Positions 1-6,575 are shown, counted from the stretch's first letter. The stretch: 10,623 bases of DNA from Pseudomonadota bacterium (GCA_023419055.1 JAEZYO010000806.1:1-10623); one strand, 5' to 3'. Numbers and translations are program-made. Notes: generated by a model from the letters alone, not told the origin.

Positions 1-10
1 CGCGTGAACA

Positions 11-20
11 GGGAGGGAGA
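11..20 (+). promoter_or_regulatory. Shine-Dalgarno-like purine tract before ATG 21
   Basis: The run GGGAGGGAGA immediately precedes ATG 21, with GGAGG at 12-16 leaving a 4-nt spacer. This supports ATG 21 as a start. A TGA at 5-7 in another frame could be the stop of an upstream gene such as imuA. Against this reading, the imuB frame has no stop between position 3 and the ATG, and the standard first strand of ImuB is not encoded downstream of it, so the purine run could simply be coding sequence (Gly-Gly-Arg). Confidence 0.4.
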
Positions 21-1652
21 ATGGAAGCGGGGCGAGAGGGCGCGAGCTTGGTGAGGGGCACCACCAAGCCGCGCCCTCTCGGGGTTGTCCTGGTTCCTTC
101 CGACACCGAAGCTTCGGAGGCGGAACCGGCGCTCCCTTCGTCGATGATTCTCGCTGCAGTCAACGCCGAGGCGCGTCGTTGCGGGGTGCACGAGGGACAA
201 ACCGTCGCCGAAGCGGGCGCTCTGGTGGCGGGGCTCGTGGTGAAGCGGATCTCGCTGGCTCGGGTCGAGCGCGCTCTGGAGGCAGTCGCAGAGGCCGCGC
301 TCTCGTTCGGTGCAACGGTTGCGGTCGGCGCTCCGGACACGGTTTGGGTCGACGTGACGGGCTCGGCTCATTTGTTCGGCGGCGAGCAAGCTCTCGCGAC
401 CGAGCTCGCCGGTTGCATTCGAAGCATGGGGCACGCCGTGCGCCTGGCGGTCGCGAGCGGGCCAACGCTCGCCCGCATGTTCGCTCGTTACCTCGGGCCG
501 ACCCGGGTCGACCAGGGAGAGCCGGGGGTCTTCGTCGTGCCCAAAATGCGGACGCAAACGGTGCTCTCGGGGTTGCCGGTGATAGCTCTGCCGCTCGGTG
601 ACGAGTTGCGAGACTGGCTGGTGCGGCTCGGGGTCCTCACCATCTCCGATCTACTCGCCTTGCCACGGGCTTCGCTCGGGCCTCGCCTCGGCGCTGAAGC
701 GGCTCGCGTGCTCGGAATCGCGGCGGGGTACGATCGTGAGCCACTCACGCCGTTTCAACCCGCGCGTAGCATCGTCGAAGCTCTGACCTGGGAGCACGAC
801 GTCGCGGGCACGGAGCCTTTGCTCTTCGCGCTTCGAGGGCTGGTCGCGCGGCTCAGCGCTCGGCTCGCCGGGCGTGGTGAAGCGGCTCAATCCTTGGTCC
901 TCACCATCGAGCACACACCGGCGTTCGTGCGCTTTCGAGGCACCGAGCCCGTCACGGTGCTGCGCTTCGCGTTGGCTTCGCCACTTTACCGTGAAGATCA
1001 GCTGCGCCGTATCGTAAGCTCGCGGCTCGAGCGGGTGAAGCTGCCCGCTCCTTCGATAGGGCTCAAGCTGGAGGCGCCGGTGCTGACCGAAGCGGTGCGC
1101 CGTCAACTCGAATTCGGCGAATTTCTCTCGGGCACTACGGGCGCAGAAGAAGAGCTGCCTCTCATCGTGGCCGAGCTCGTCGCCGATATCGGAGAGGATC
1201 GCGTGGGGGTGCTGGAGGTGGTGGACTCTCACCGTCCCGAAGCTCAGTCTAGGCTCGTCCCGATCGCCGGCACGCCCGCAAAAGCTCGCAAATCAGCCCG
1301 AAAATCGGGTCCGCGTCAGGTGATTTCCGAGCGTTTCGAGCGCACGCCCGACTCCTTGCGAAAAGCACAACCTCGCCGTTCGAAGGGGGCTCCGGTGCGC
1401 CTCCTGCCCGAGCCGATCCCCCTGCTTTCACCATGGCACGTCGGGGCTGCGCTCGCGGTCGGGTCGCGTCTCTACACGGTGGAGAGGATCGTCTTCGATC
1501 ATCGTCTGGACGGCGTCGAGTGGTGGTCGCCCTCTCCCGTGGCTCGAGACTACGTGCGGCTCTGGTTGAAAAGCGCGGAGGGGATGAGCGAGGCGCTCGC
1601 CTTCATCGAGCGCGACAGTCAGCGCGCGTTCTTACAGGCCGTTGCAGATTGA
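21..1652 (+). CDS. imuB: ImuB: catalytically inactive Y-family polymerase homologue, mutasome adaptor
   Basis: The 543-residue product has the ImuB layout. A Y-family palm/fingers region covers about residues 20-160 (LAAVNAEARRCGV near 44-56, VDVTGSAHLFGG at 110-121). A helix-hairpin-helix stretch follows at 203-223 (LGVLTISDLLALPR), then a little-finger-like region to about 350 and a C-terminal DUF6504-like domain at about 480-543 (GVEWWSPSPVARDYVRLWL). Where active Y-family enzymes carry the catalytic Asp-Glu ahead of the LDVTG strand, this protein has D106-T107, as expected for a non-catalytic ImuB. QLEF at 362-365 lies where ImuB proteins carry a beta-clamp-binding QLxLF-type motif. From family knowledge, ImuB bridges the clamp and DnaE2 during damage-induced translesion synthesis; dnaE2 lies 1.6 kb downstream on the same strand. 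The first palm strand usual at the ImuB N-terminus is absent, and the frame is open to the window edge, so the gene may start upstream. Confidence 0.87.
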   Translation: MEAGREGASLVRGTTKPRPLGVVLVPSDTEASEAEPALPSSMILAAVNAEARRCGVHEGQTVAEAGALVAGLVVKRISLARVERALEAVAEAALSFGATVAVGAPDTVWVDVTGSAHLFGGEQALATELAGCIRSMGHAVRLAVASGPTLARMFARYLGPTRVDQGEPGVFVVPKMRTQTVLSGLPVIALPLGDELRDWLVRLGVLTISDLLALPRASLGPRLGAEAARVLGIAAGYDREPLTPFQPARSIVEALTWEHDVAGTEPLLFALRGLVARLSARLAGRGEAAQSLVLTIEHTPAFVRFRGTEPVTVLRFALASPLYREDQLRRIVSSRLERVKLPAPSIGLKLEAPVLTEAVRRQLEFGEFLSGTTGAEEELPLIVAELVADIGEDRVGVLEVVDSHRPEAQSRLVPIAGTPAKARKSARKSGPRQVISERFERTPDSLRKAQPRRSKGAPVRLLPEPIPLLSPWHVGAALAVGSRLYTVERIVFDHRLDGVEWWSPSPVARDYVRLWLKSAEGMSEALAFIERDSQRAFLQAVAD

Positions 1653-1684
1653 GGGAAAGACGCTAGTCTCGCCGGCGTCTCGCC

Positions 1685-2374
1685 ATGCGCCCCACCATCT
1701 TGCTTTTCGACATCGACGGTACCTTGATCACGACCGGTGGAGTGGGACGTCGCGCGCTGGAGCTCGCGTTCGAGCGGCGTTTCGGCTCATCGGAGGCCTG
1801 CAATTTCCGCCTCGACGGCATGACCGATCGCGCGATCGCGAGGATCGGGCTCGAGGCGGTCGGAGCGCCGGTCACGCCGGAGGCCATCGACGAGATCCTC
1901 GATATCTACATCGAGGTGCTGAAGGACGAGATCGCGCGCGCGGACGACAAGATTTATCGCTTGCACGAGGGCATGCTCGACGCCGTGCTCGCAGGTCACG
2001 CCGAGCGCTGCGCGATAGGTCTCGGGACCGGCAACTTGAAGAAGGGGGCAGCGTTGAAGCTCGAGCGTGTCGGCATTTATCATCACTTCGCGTTCGGGGG
2101 CTTCGGGTGCGACGCCGAGGCTCGCGTCGAGGTGATTCGGCGCGGGGCCGAGCGCGGCGCCGAGCACCTGGGCGTCGCGCTCACGGAGTGCCGAGTGGTG
2201 GTCATCGGGGACACTCCCAAGGACGTCGCGGCCGCGCAGGGAATCGGCGCAGAATCGATCGGGGTCGGAACGGGATCGTTCACGCCGGAAGCTTTGCTCG
2301 AGAGCGGCGCGACTCACGCCTTCGGCGATCTTTCTCAGCCGGGCGCTCTGGAAGCGCTGCTCGGCCGCGCCTAG
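1685..2374 (+). CDS. HAD-superfamily hydrolase (phosphoglycolate-phosphatase-like)
   Basis: This is a 229-residue haloacid-dehalogenase phosphatase with all four core motifs. Motif I is FDIDGTL at 8-14, with D9 as the expected nucleophile and D11 as the general acid. Motif II is GTGN at 114-117, with T115. The motif III lysine is K125 in LKLERVG. Motif IV is GDTPKD at 175-180, with D176 and D180 as Mg2+ ligands. An alpha-helical cap (about residues 16-95) lies between motifs I and II, making it a C1-cap member. The length and the GMTDRAI stretch (45-51) fit the cytosolic Gph-like subgroup, but the substrate cannot be read from sequence; phosphoglycolate or another small phosphate ester is possible. 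The gene starts 32 nt after imuB on the same strand, without a clear Shine-Dalgarno, so co-transcription with imuB is likely. ATG 1685 is chosen because motif I begins eight residues later. It ends in TAG inside a palindromic repeat. Confidence 0.93.
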   Translation: MRPTILLFDIDGTLITTGGVGRRALELAFERRFGSSEACNFRLDGMTDRAIARIGLEAVGAPVTPEAIDEILDIYIEVLKDEIARADDKIYRLHEGMLDAVLAGHAERCAIGLGTGNLKKGAALKLERVGIYHHFAFGGFGCDAEARVEVIRRGAERGAEHLGVALTECRVVVIGDTPKDVAAAQGIGAESIGVGTGSFTPEALLESGATHAFGDLSQPGALEALLGRA

Positions 2375-2400
2375 GCGCCCCAGTCGCGCCTAGGCGCCCC
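2366..2400. repeat. Perfect 16-bp direct repeat holding both convergent stop codons
   Basis: CGCGCCTAGGCGCCCC occurs at 2366-2381 and again at 2385-2400, separated by AGT. Each copy contains the 12-bp perfect palindrome GCGCCTAGGCGC (2367-2378 and 2386-2397). The central CTAG supplies a TAG stop on both strands. The first copy ends the HAD gene (TAG at 2372-2374) and the second ends the Uma2 gene on the minus strand (complement of 2390-2392). Confidence 0.9.
2367..2397. terminator. Candidate bidirectional terminator between convergent HAD and Uma2 genes
   Basis: Because the 12-bp palindrome is self-complementary, its two copies can pair with each other as a 12-bp GC-rich stem around a 7-nt loop (CCCAGTC). 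The structure is the same on both strands and lies exactly where two convergent genes end. There is no T-tract on either side, so classical intrinsic termination is not assured. It could instead act as a transcript 3' stem that protects against exonucleases or blocks convergent read-through. Confidence 0.5.
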
Positions 2401-3157
2401 GGCTGCGCCGGGCGAGCTCCGCCTCTAGCTCGCGGATGCGCGCTTCGGCGCGTTCACGCTCTTCGTTCGCGCGTTCACGCTCTTCGTTCGCGCGTTTGCG
2501 CTCTTCGTTCGCGTGGCGAATCAGGGCCTGGGCGTGCTGCTCCGAGGCCTCTACTGGTGTGGGGAAGAGATCTCGGCCTTCCGGATCGCGTGCCAGGCGG
2601 AGCGTTCGCCCGAGGCTCGGGTGCTGGCGAATGCACCAATAGGCACTGAAAGTGTCGCAGCGATGAAAGAGCGGGTCGCTCGCGTCGCGCTCCACGAGAT
2701 CGCCGTCGTGGCCGTCCCAGATGCGAAGTGGACGAGATTCGTTCTCCGGATCGAAACCGACGAGCTCACGAACTCCGACTTGCCGATAGCGATCGAGCTT
2801 TTCTTGCCAGGGCCCGTAGTCGAGATCGGAAGGGCTCATGACCTCGACCGCCAGGTGCGGGGCGCCGCGTTGCCACACCTTCCACGACGCGAACGGCGCG
2901 TCGGGCTCGCCGAGTCGAGCCATCACGTCGGGGGCGCAGCGTTGGCCCGGGTTGGTCGGGTTCCAGTAGACGAACTGCTCCGAGCCGATGACCGCGCGAT
3001 CGCCGAAGGCGAGCTGCAGGATCTGGAACAGGAGGGTGCGCTGTTCGAGGTGCCGGCGAGACTCAGGCATCTCTTCGCTCTCGGGGAACACCAGCGGCGC
3101 CGGCGGGCGCAGGTAGCGGTGAGGTGAAGAGGGGAATTCGGGAGTCGCCAAGGCCAT
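2390..3157 (-). CDS. Uma2-family protein (DUF820, PD-(D/E)XK nuclease fold) with coiled-coil tail
   Basis: The 255-residue product carries the Uma2/DUF820 restriction-endonuclease-like core. APDVMARLG at 75-83 gives the motif Asp (D77). PHLAVEVMSPSD at 100-111 gives E105 with the typical SPS turn. EKLDRYRQVGVRELVGFDPE at 119-138 supplies the helix with K120 and Y124. The residues that would bind metal in this fold are therefore present, although the biological role of Uma2 proteins is poorly known. From about residue 206 the protein becomes a charged helix with three heptads (ANEER[KE]R) and then AEARIRELEAELARR, a likely coiled coil for self-association. The ATG at 3157 has no recognisable Shine-Dalgarno. 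The gene runs antisense between imuB-HAD and dnaE2 and diverges from dnaE2 across an AT-rich control region. Uma2 genes often occur as dispersed, multi-copy families in myxobacteria and cyanobacteria, so this could be a late insertion; that is inference. Confidence 0.9.
   Translation of the reverse strand: MALATPEFPSSPHRYLRPPAPLVFPESEEMPESRRHLEQRTLLFQILQLAFGDRAVIGSEQFVYWNPTNPGQRCAPDVMARLGEPDAPFASWKVWQRGAPHLAVEVMSPSDLDYGPWQEKLDRYRQVGVRELVGFDPENESRPLRIWDGHDGDLVERDASDPLFHRCDTFSAYWCIRQHPSLGRTLRLARDPEGRDLFPTPVEASEQHAQALIRHANEERKRANEERERANEERERAEARIRELEAELARRSRGA
2450..2512 (-). repeat. Three tandem 21-bp units encoding heptads ANEER[KE]R
   Basis: The 21-bp unit occurs at 2450-2470 and 2471-2491 as identical copies and at 2492-2512 with two changes (ACG to TGC region). 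One unit equals one coiled-coil heptad of the Uma2 tail. A partial, more diverged unit flanks the array on its left. Such arrays grow and shrink by slippage, so strain-to-strain length variation of this helix is expected. Confidence 0.9.
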
Positions 3158-3294
3158 GGGAGGGTACCACGGACCTTGGTCGGTCGGCCCGGTCGTCAGG
3201 TTGTGTTAAGATTTCTAAATATTCGAAATCACTATCGAAAGATCTTATCAGTAGCCGGGACGAGTGGCACTGGCTATGCGTTCAGTATCAGTCC
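3158..3294. promoter_or_regulatory. Divergent promoter region of the Uma2 gene and dnaE2
   Basis: This 137-bp gap separates the Uma2 ATG (minus strand) from the dnaE2 GTG (plus strand). Positions 3201-3250 are 37/50 A+T, which stands out against the GC-rich surroundings. The stretch holds the inverted repeat GATTTC-N9-GAAATC (3210-3230), CGAAA twice 12 bp apart (3224-3228 and 3236-3240), and the 8-bp palindrome AAGATCTT (3239-3246). I could not assign convincing -35/-10 pairs: TTGTGT at 3201 lacks a good partner at normal spacing. Read as protein, the region gives a Ser/Lys-rich string unlike DnaE2, which supports it being non-coding. Confidence 0.65.
3269..3286. promoter_or_regulatory. Candidate LexA (SOS) operator before dnaE2
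   Basis: ACTG at 3269-3272 and CAGT at 3283-3286 form a dyad with N10 between them, and the right half contains GTTCAG (3280-3285). The CTG-N10-CAG spacing matches the enterobacterial LexA box. It also partly matches the Myxococcus-type box as I recall it (CTGAAC-N4-GTTCAG-like): the right arm is perfect and the left arm keeps only CTG. The site lies 8 nt before the chosen GTG start. dnaE2 is commonly LexA-controlled in bacteria. A six-base half-site could arise by chance in a gap of this size, so this remains a candidate. Confidence 0.4.
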
Positions 3295-6200
3295 GTGCCT
3301 GCCTTTGCCGAGCTCCTGGGTCGAACCTGCTTTTCGTTCCTGCGGGGAGCGTCGCACCCCGAGGAGCTCGTCAGCCGAGCTCGTGAGCTCGAGCTCTCGG
3401 CTCTCGCCATCTGTGACAGGGACGGGCTTTACGGGTCAGCGCGCGCCCACTCCGCGGCACTCTCGCTCGGTCAACGGGTGATCGTGGGGGCAGAGCTCAC
3501 GGTGGACCCCGCGCTCGAGCGTCGAGGCTCCTGGCGCTCGGCGTCGAGGGAGAGCGCGCGCGAGGCTCCCGTGCTCGCGCTGCTCGTCGAAACTCACGAG
3601 GGTTACTCGAATCTCTGCCGCCTGCTCACGTCGGCTCACGCGGACCTGCCGAAGTCGCAGAGCTCTCTCGATCTCGAGCGGTTGTTCGAACACTCTAAGG
3701 GGTTATTTGCGATCGTGCCGGCGCCGCGCAGGCCCGGCGATCCCACCACGCCCACCCGCGAGCTGCTCGAGACGGTGAAGGAGGCCTTCGGTGAGCGCGC
3801 TGCGCTCGCCGTGCACCGGCACCTCGACGGCTTCGATCGAGAGCGCGTCGCGGAGGTTCGCTCCTGGTCCACTCGCTACGAGTTGCCCATCGTCGCGAGC
3901 GCGCGACCGCTCTACCATCACCCGGCGCGGAAGCCGCTCTCGGACGTGATGGACTGCATTCGCCGCGGGACCACGCTCGAGCGCGCGGGCAGCGAGCTCT
4001 CGGCGAACGCGGAGGCGCTCCTGCGTTCGGAGCTCGAGATGCGCAAGCTCTTCCGCGAGCAGCCTGCGTGGGTGGATTTGAGCGGGGAGATCGCGAGCGG
4101 GCTCGGCTTCTCGCTGGCCGAGCTCAATTACCGTTTTCCCTGCAGCCTCGAGCCGGGAGAGAGCGCCGATCAGAAGCTCCGCCGTCTCACGGTAGCGGGG
4201 CTCGCGGAGCGCTATCCACGCGGGGTTCCGGAGTCGGTAGCGAGACAAGTCGAGAAGGAGCTCGCGCTCATCGCCGAGATCGCGGTAGCGCCGTATTTCC
4301 TGAGCACCTGGGAGATCGTCGACATCGCTCGCCAGAAGCGCATCCTGTGCCAGGGGCGAGGCAGCGCGGCGAACAGCGCCGTTTGCTACGCGCTCGGCAT
4401 CACCGCCGTCGATCCCGCGCGCTCGAACTTGCTCTTCGAGCGTTTCCTGAGCGTGGAGCGGCGCGAGCCGCCCGACATCGACATCGATTTCGAGCACGAA
4501 CGGCGCGAGGAGGTGATTCAGGCCATCTACGAGCGCTACGGCCGCGAACAGGCGGCCATGGTCTCGGAGGTGATCTGCTACCGAGGCAAGAGCGCGCTCC
4601 GCGAGGTGGGGAAGGTCTTCGACCTACCGCTCGAGCAGGTCGATCGATTGAGCTCCACCATCACTCACTGGGACAGCGCCGAGGCGAGCGAGAAGCGGCT
4701 CGCCGAGATGGGCTTTTGCGCCGAAGATCCAAGGCTCGTGCAGGTGGTGGAGCTCGCTCGCCAGCTCCAGGGGTTTCCGCGACACCTCTCGATTCACGTG
4801 GGCGGTTTCGTGCTCTCTGCCGAGCCGCTCACGCAGGTCGCGCCCGTCGAGCCGGGGCGGATGCAGGATCGAACGGTGGTGCCCTGGGACAAGGACGATC
4901 TCGAGACGCTCGGCTTCTTCAAGGTCGACGTGCTCGGCCTCGGCATGTTGACGGCGATTCGAAAGGCGCTCGGTATGATCCACGCCGACGGGTTCCTGCC
5001 GGAGCCTGCGACCGACGCGGCGTCCGCCGCTCCCGAGCCCTTCGATCCGCTTCGAGTGGTGACGCGCATCCCGCCCGAAGATCAGGCGGTTTACGGGATG
5101 ATGAGCCGCGCGGACACGGTAGGCGTCTTTCAAATCGAGAGCCGCGCGCAGATGGCCATGCTGCCGCGGCTCAGGCCCAAACGCTTTTACGATCTGGTGA
5201 TCGAGGTGGCGATCGTCCGTCCGGGGCCGATTCAGGGCGGCATGGTTCACCCTTATCTGCGGCGCAGGAACGGCGAAGAGAAGCCGCTGCTGCCGCACCC
5301 GGAGCTCGCGTCGATCCTCGATCGGACGCTCGGGGTGCCGCTCTTCCAGGAGCAGGTGATGCAGATCGCCATCACTGGCGCGGGTTATACCGGCGGTGAG
5401 GCCGATCAGCTCCGGCGCGACATGGCGGCGTGGAAGAAGAACGGCAAGCTCCTGCGTCACCGCGGCCGTCTTCTCGAGGGCTTCGCGCGGAAGGGCATCA
5501 GCCCGAAATTCGGCGAGGCGCTCTTCGAGCAGATCAAGGGCTTCGGGGACTACGGATTCCCCGAGTCTCACGCGGCCTCGTTCGCGCTCCTCGTGTACTC
5601 GTCGGCGTGGCAGAAGAAGCACTACCCCGAGTATTTCGCCTGCGCGCTCCTGAACTCTCAGCCGATGGGCTTCTACTCGCCGTCCTCCATCTTGCGAGAC
5701 GCCCAGCGCCACGGCGTCACGGTGCGGGACGTCGACGTGACCCGGAGCAGCTGGGACTCTTCGTTGGAGGAGGCGGTGCCAACCGGAGCAGGGCGACCGC
5801 TCCGAGCGTTGCGCCTCGGCTTTCGGCTGATCAAGGGGATCGGTGAGGCCACCGCTCGGCGTATCGAGAAAGCGCGCGCAGAATGGCGCTTCGCGAGCTT
5901 CGAAGACGTGGTGGTGCGGGCCGAGCTCCGCAAGAACGAGATCGAGGCGCTGGCGGAGGCGGGCGCGTTCGAAACCCTGACCGAAGGTCGCAGGCAAGCG
6001 CTCTGGCTCGGTCGTGCGCCACGGGTGGGCGGGCTATTCAGGAAGGCACGCTTGCCCGAAGAACGAGTCAGCTTGCCGGAGCTTCGGGCTGCCGAGGCGC
6101 TGGTGCTCGACTACCGGCGCAAGGGGCTCTCGGTCGAGGATCACCCCATCCGGCACCTGCGTGAAGCGCTGAATCGCCGCCGGGTACTCACGGCTCGGGA

Positions 6201-6519
6201 CCTCGAAAAGATCCCCAAAGGGCGTCGAGTGAGCGTCGCCGGGGTCGTTCTGTGTCGACAGCAGCCGGCCACCGCGAGCGGGGTCGTGTTCTTCACGCTC
6301 GAGGACGAGACCGGCGTCGTCAATTTGATCGTGTACCGGCGAGTCTTCGAAGAGAACCACCTCGTGGCCCGGCACTCTTCCATGCTGCTCGTCCACGGGG
6401 AGGTCGAACGGTTGAACGTGCAGCCGGAGTTCGACGTCATCCACGTGGTCGTCCGCGGGTTCGAGCGTCTCGACGTGCCGGGGCGTGACATCCAGAGCGT
6501 CTCTCGCGATTTTCACTGA
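3295..6519 (+). CDS. dnaE2: DnaE2 (ImuC): error-prone DNA polymerase III alpha subunit
   Basis: The 1074-residue product has the full length and order of DnaE2. A PHP domain comes first (FSFLRGASHPEEL at 13-25, GAEL at 65-68). The C-family catalytic core follows, with PDIDIDF at 393-399 (D394, D396) and KVDVLGLG at 543-550 (D545) supplying the three metal-binding aspartates. Next come the fingers (about 600-800), a helix-hairpin-helix near 843-860 (RLIKGIGEATARRIE) and an OB fold at about 975-1055. It ends in SRDFH, typical of DnaE2, with no tau-binding extension. It performs mutagenic translesion synthesis with ImuB. GTG 3295 is preferred because the conserved N-terminus begins at AFAEL; the in-frame ATG at 3124 would overlap the Uma2 start and translate the AT-rich control region. 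No clear Shine-Dalgarno precedes the GTG. The PHP metal ligands are largely replaced: L8/R10 for HxH, R42 in CDRDG, and R204/L206 in the last motif. Confidence 0.96.
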   Translation: MPAFAELLGRTCFSFLRGASHPEELVSRARELELSALAICDRDGLYGSARAHSAALSLGQRVIVGAELTVDPALERRGSWRSASRESAREAPVLALLVETHEGYSNLCRLLTSAHADLPKSQSSLDLERLFEHSKGLFAIVPAPRRPGDPTTPTRELLETVKEAFGERAALAVHRHLDGFDRERVAEVRSWSTRYELPIVASARPLYHHPARKPLSDVMDCIRRGTTLERAGSELSANAEALLRSELEMRKLFREQPAWVDLSGEIASGLGFSLAELNYRFPCSLEPGESADQKLRRLTVAGLAERYPRGVPESVARQVEKELALIAEIAVAPYFLSTWEIVDIARQKRILCQGRGSAANSAVCYALGITAVDPARSNLLFERFLSVERREPPDIDIDFEHERREEVIQAIYERYGREQAAMVSEVICYRGKSALREVGKVFDLPLEQVDRLSSTITHWDSAEASEKRLAEMGFCAEDPRLVQVVELARQLQGFPRHLSIHVGGFVLSAEPLTQVAPVEPGRMQDRTVVPWDKDDLETLGFFKVDVLGLGMLTAIRKALGMIHADGFLPEPATDAASAAPEPFDPLRVVTRIPPEDQAVYGMMSRADTVGVFQIESRAQMAMLPRLRPKRFYDLVIEVAIVRPGPIQGGMVHPYLRRRNGEEKPLLPHPELASILDRTLGVPLFQEQVMQIAITGAGYTGGEADQLRRDMAAWKKNGKLLRHRGRLLEGFARKGISPKFGEALFEQIKGFGDYGFPESHAASFALLVYSSAWQKKHYPEYFACALLNSQPMGFYSPSSILRDAQRHGVTVRDVDVTRSSWDSSLEEAVPTGAGRPLRALRLGFRLIKGIGEATARRIEKARAEWRFASFEDVVVRAELRKNEIEALAEAGAFETLTEGRRQALWLGRAPRVGGLFRKARLPEERVSLPELRAAEALVLDYRRKGLSVEDHPIRHLREALNRRRVLTARDLEKIPKGRRVSVAGVVLCRQQPATASGVVFFTLEDETGVVNLIVYRRVFEENHLVARHSSMLLVHGEVERLNVQPEFDVIHVVVRGFERLDVPGRDIQSVSRDFH

Positions 6520-6575
6520 GCCGGCTGCGTCATTTTTTCCGCAACTCGAGCCAAGCGGCGACCGACCCCCCGGGC

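Noticed and set aside
651..1232. 193-codon minus-strand frame within imuB.
   Set aside because: It lies wholly antisense to a recognisable ImuB region and shows no domain of its own.
1658..1680. AGACGC (1658-1663) and GCGTCT (1675-1680) inverted repeat between imuB and the HAD gene.
   Set aside because: A 6-bp stem with an 11-nt loop and no T-tract is expected by chance in GC-rich DNA; it is too weak to call a terminator or switch.
1642..2649. 335-codon plus-strand frame crossing the HAD gene and the Uma2 3' end.
   Set aside because: It is Arg-rich, off-frame and spans a gene boundary; the overlapping HAD and Uma2 frames contain complete family motifs.
2513..3127. 204-codon plus-strand frame opposite the Uma2 gene.
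   Set aside because: The minus strand encodes an intact Uma2 core with conserved residues; the plus-strand frame is a complementary shadow.
3124..3294. In-frame 57-codon N-terminal extension of dnaE2 from the ATG at 3124.
   Set aside because: It would overlap the Uma2 gene start, read the AT-rich control region as Ser/Lys-rich peptide, and precede the conserved DnaE2 N-terminus that begins at GTG 3295.
4068..5399. 443-codon plus-strand frame within dnaE2 in another phase.
   Set aside because: The product is Arg/Gly/Ala-rich without motifs, typical of an off-frame reading of GC-rich coding DNA.
5650..5665. CTGAAC near 5651 as a second LexA half-site.
   Set aside because: It falls deep inside dnaE2 coding sequence without a partner half-site, as expected by chance.
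4624..5997. Long open frame (457 codons) on the minus strand inside dnaE2.
   Set aside because: It is an antisense shadow of a GC-rich gene; the plus-strand frame carries the polymerase motifs throughout, and the minus frame has no recognisable domain.
6519..6538. AGCCGGCT palindrome followed by a T6 run (6533-6538) as a dnaE2 terminator.
   Set aside because: The palindrome has no loop, six bases separate it from the T-run, and I find no other stem next to the T-run.
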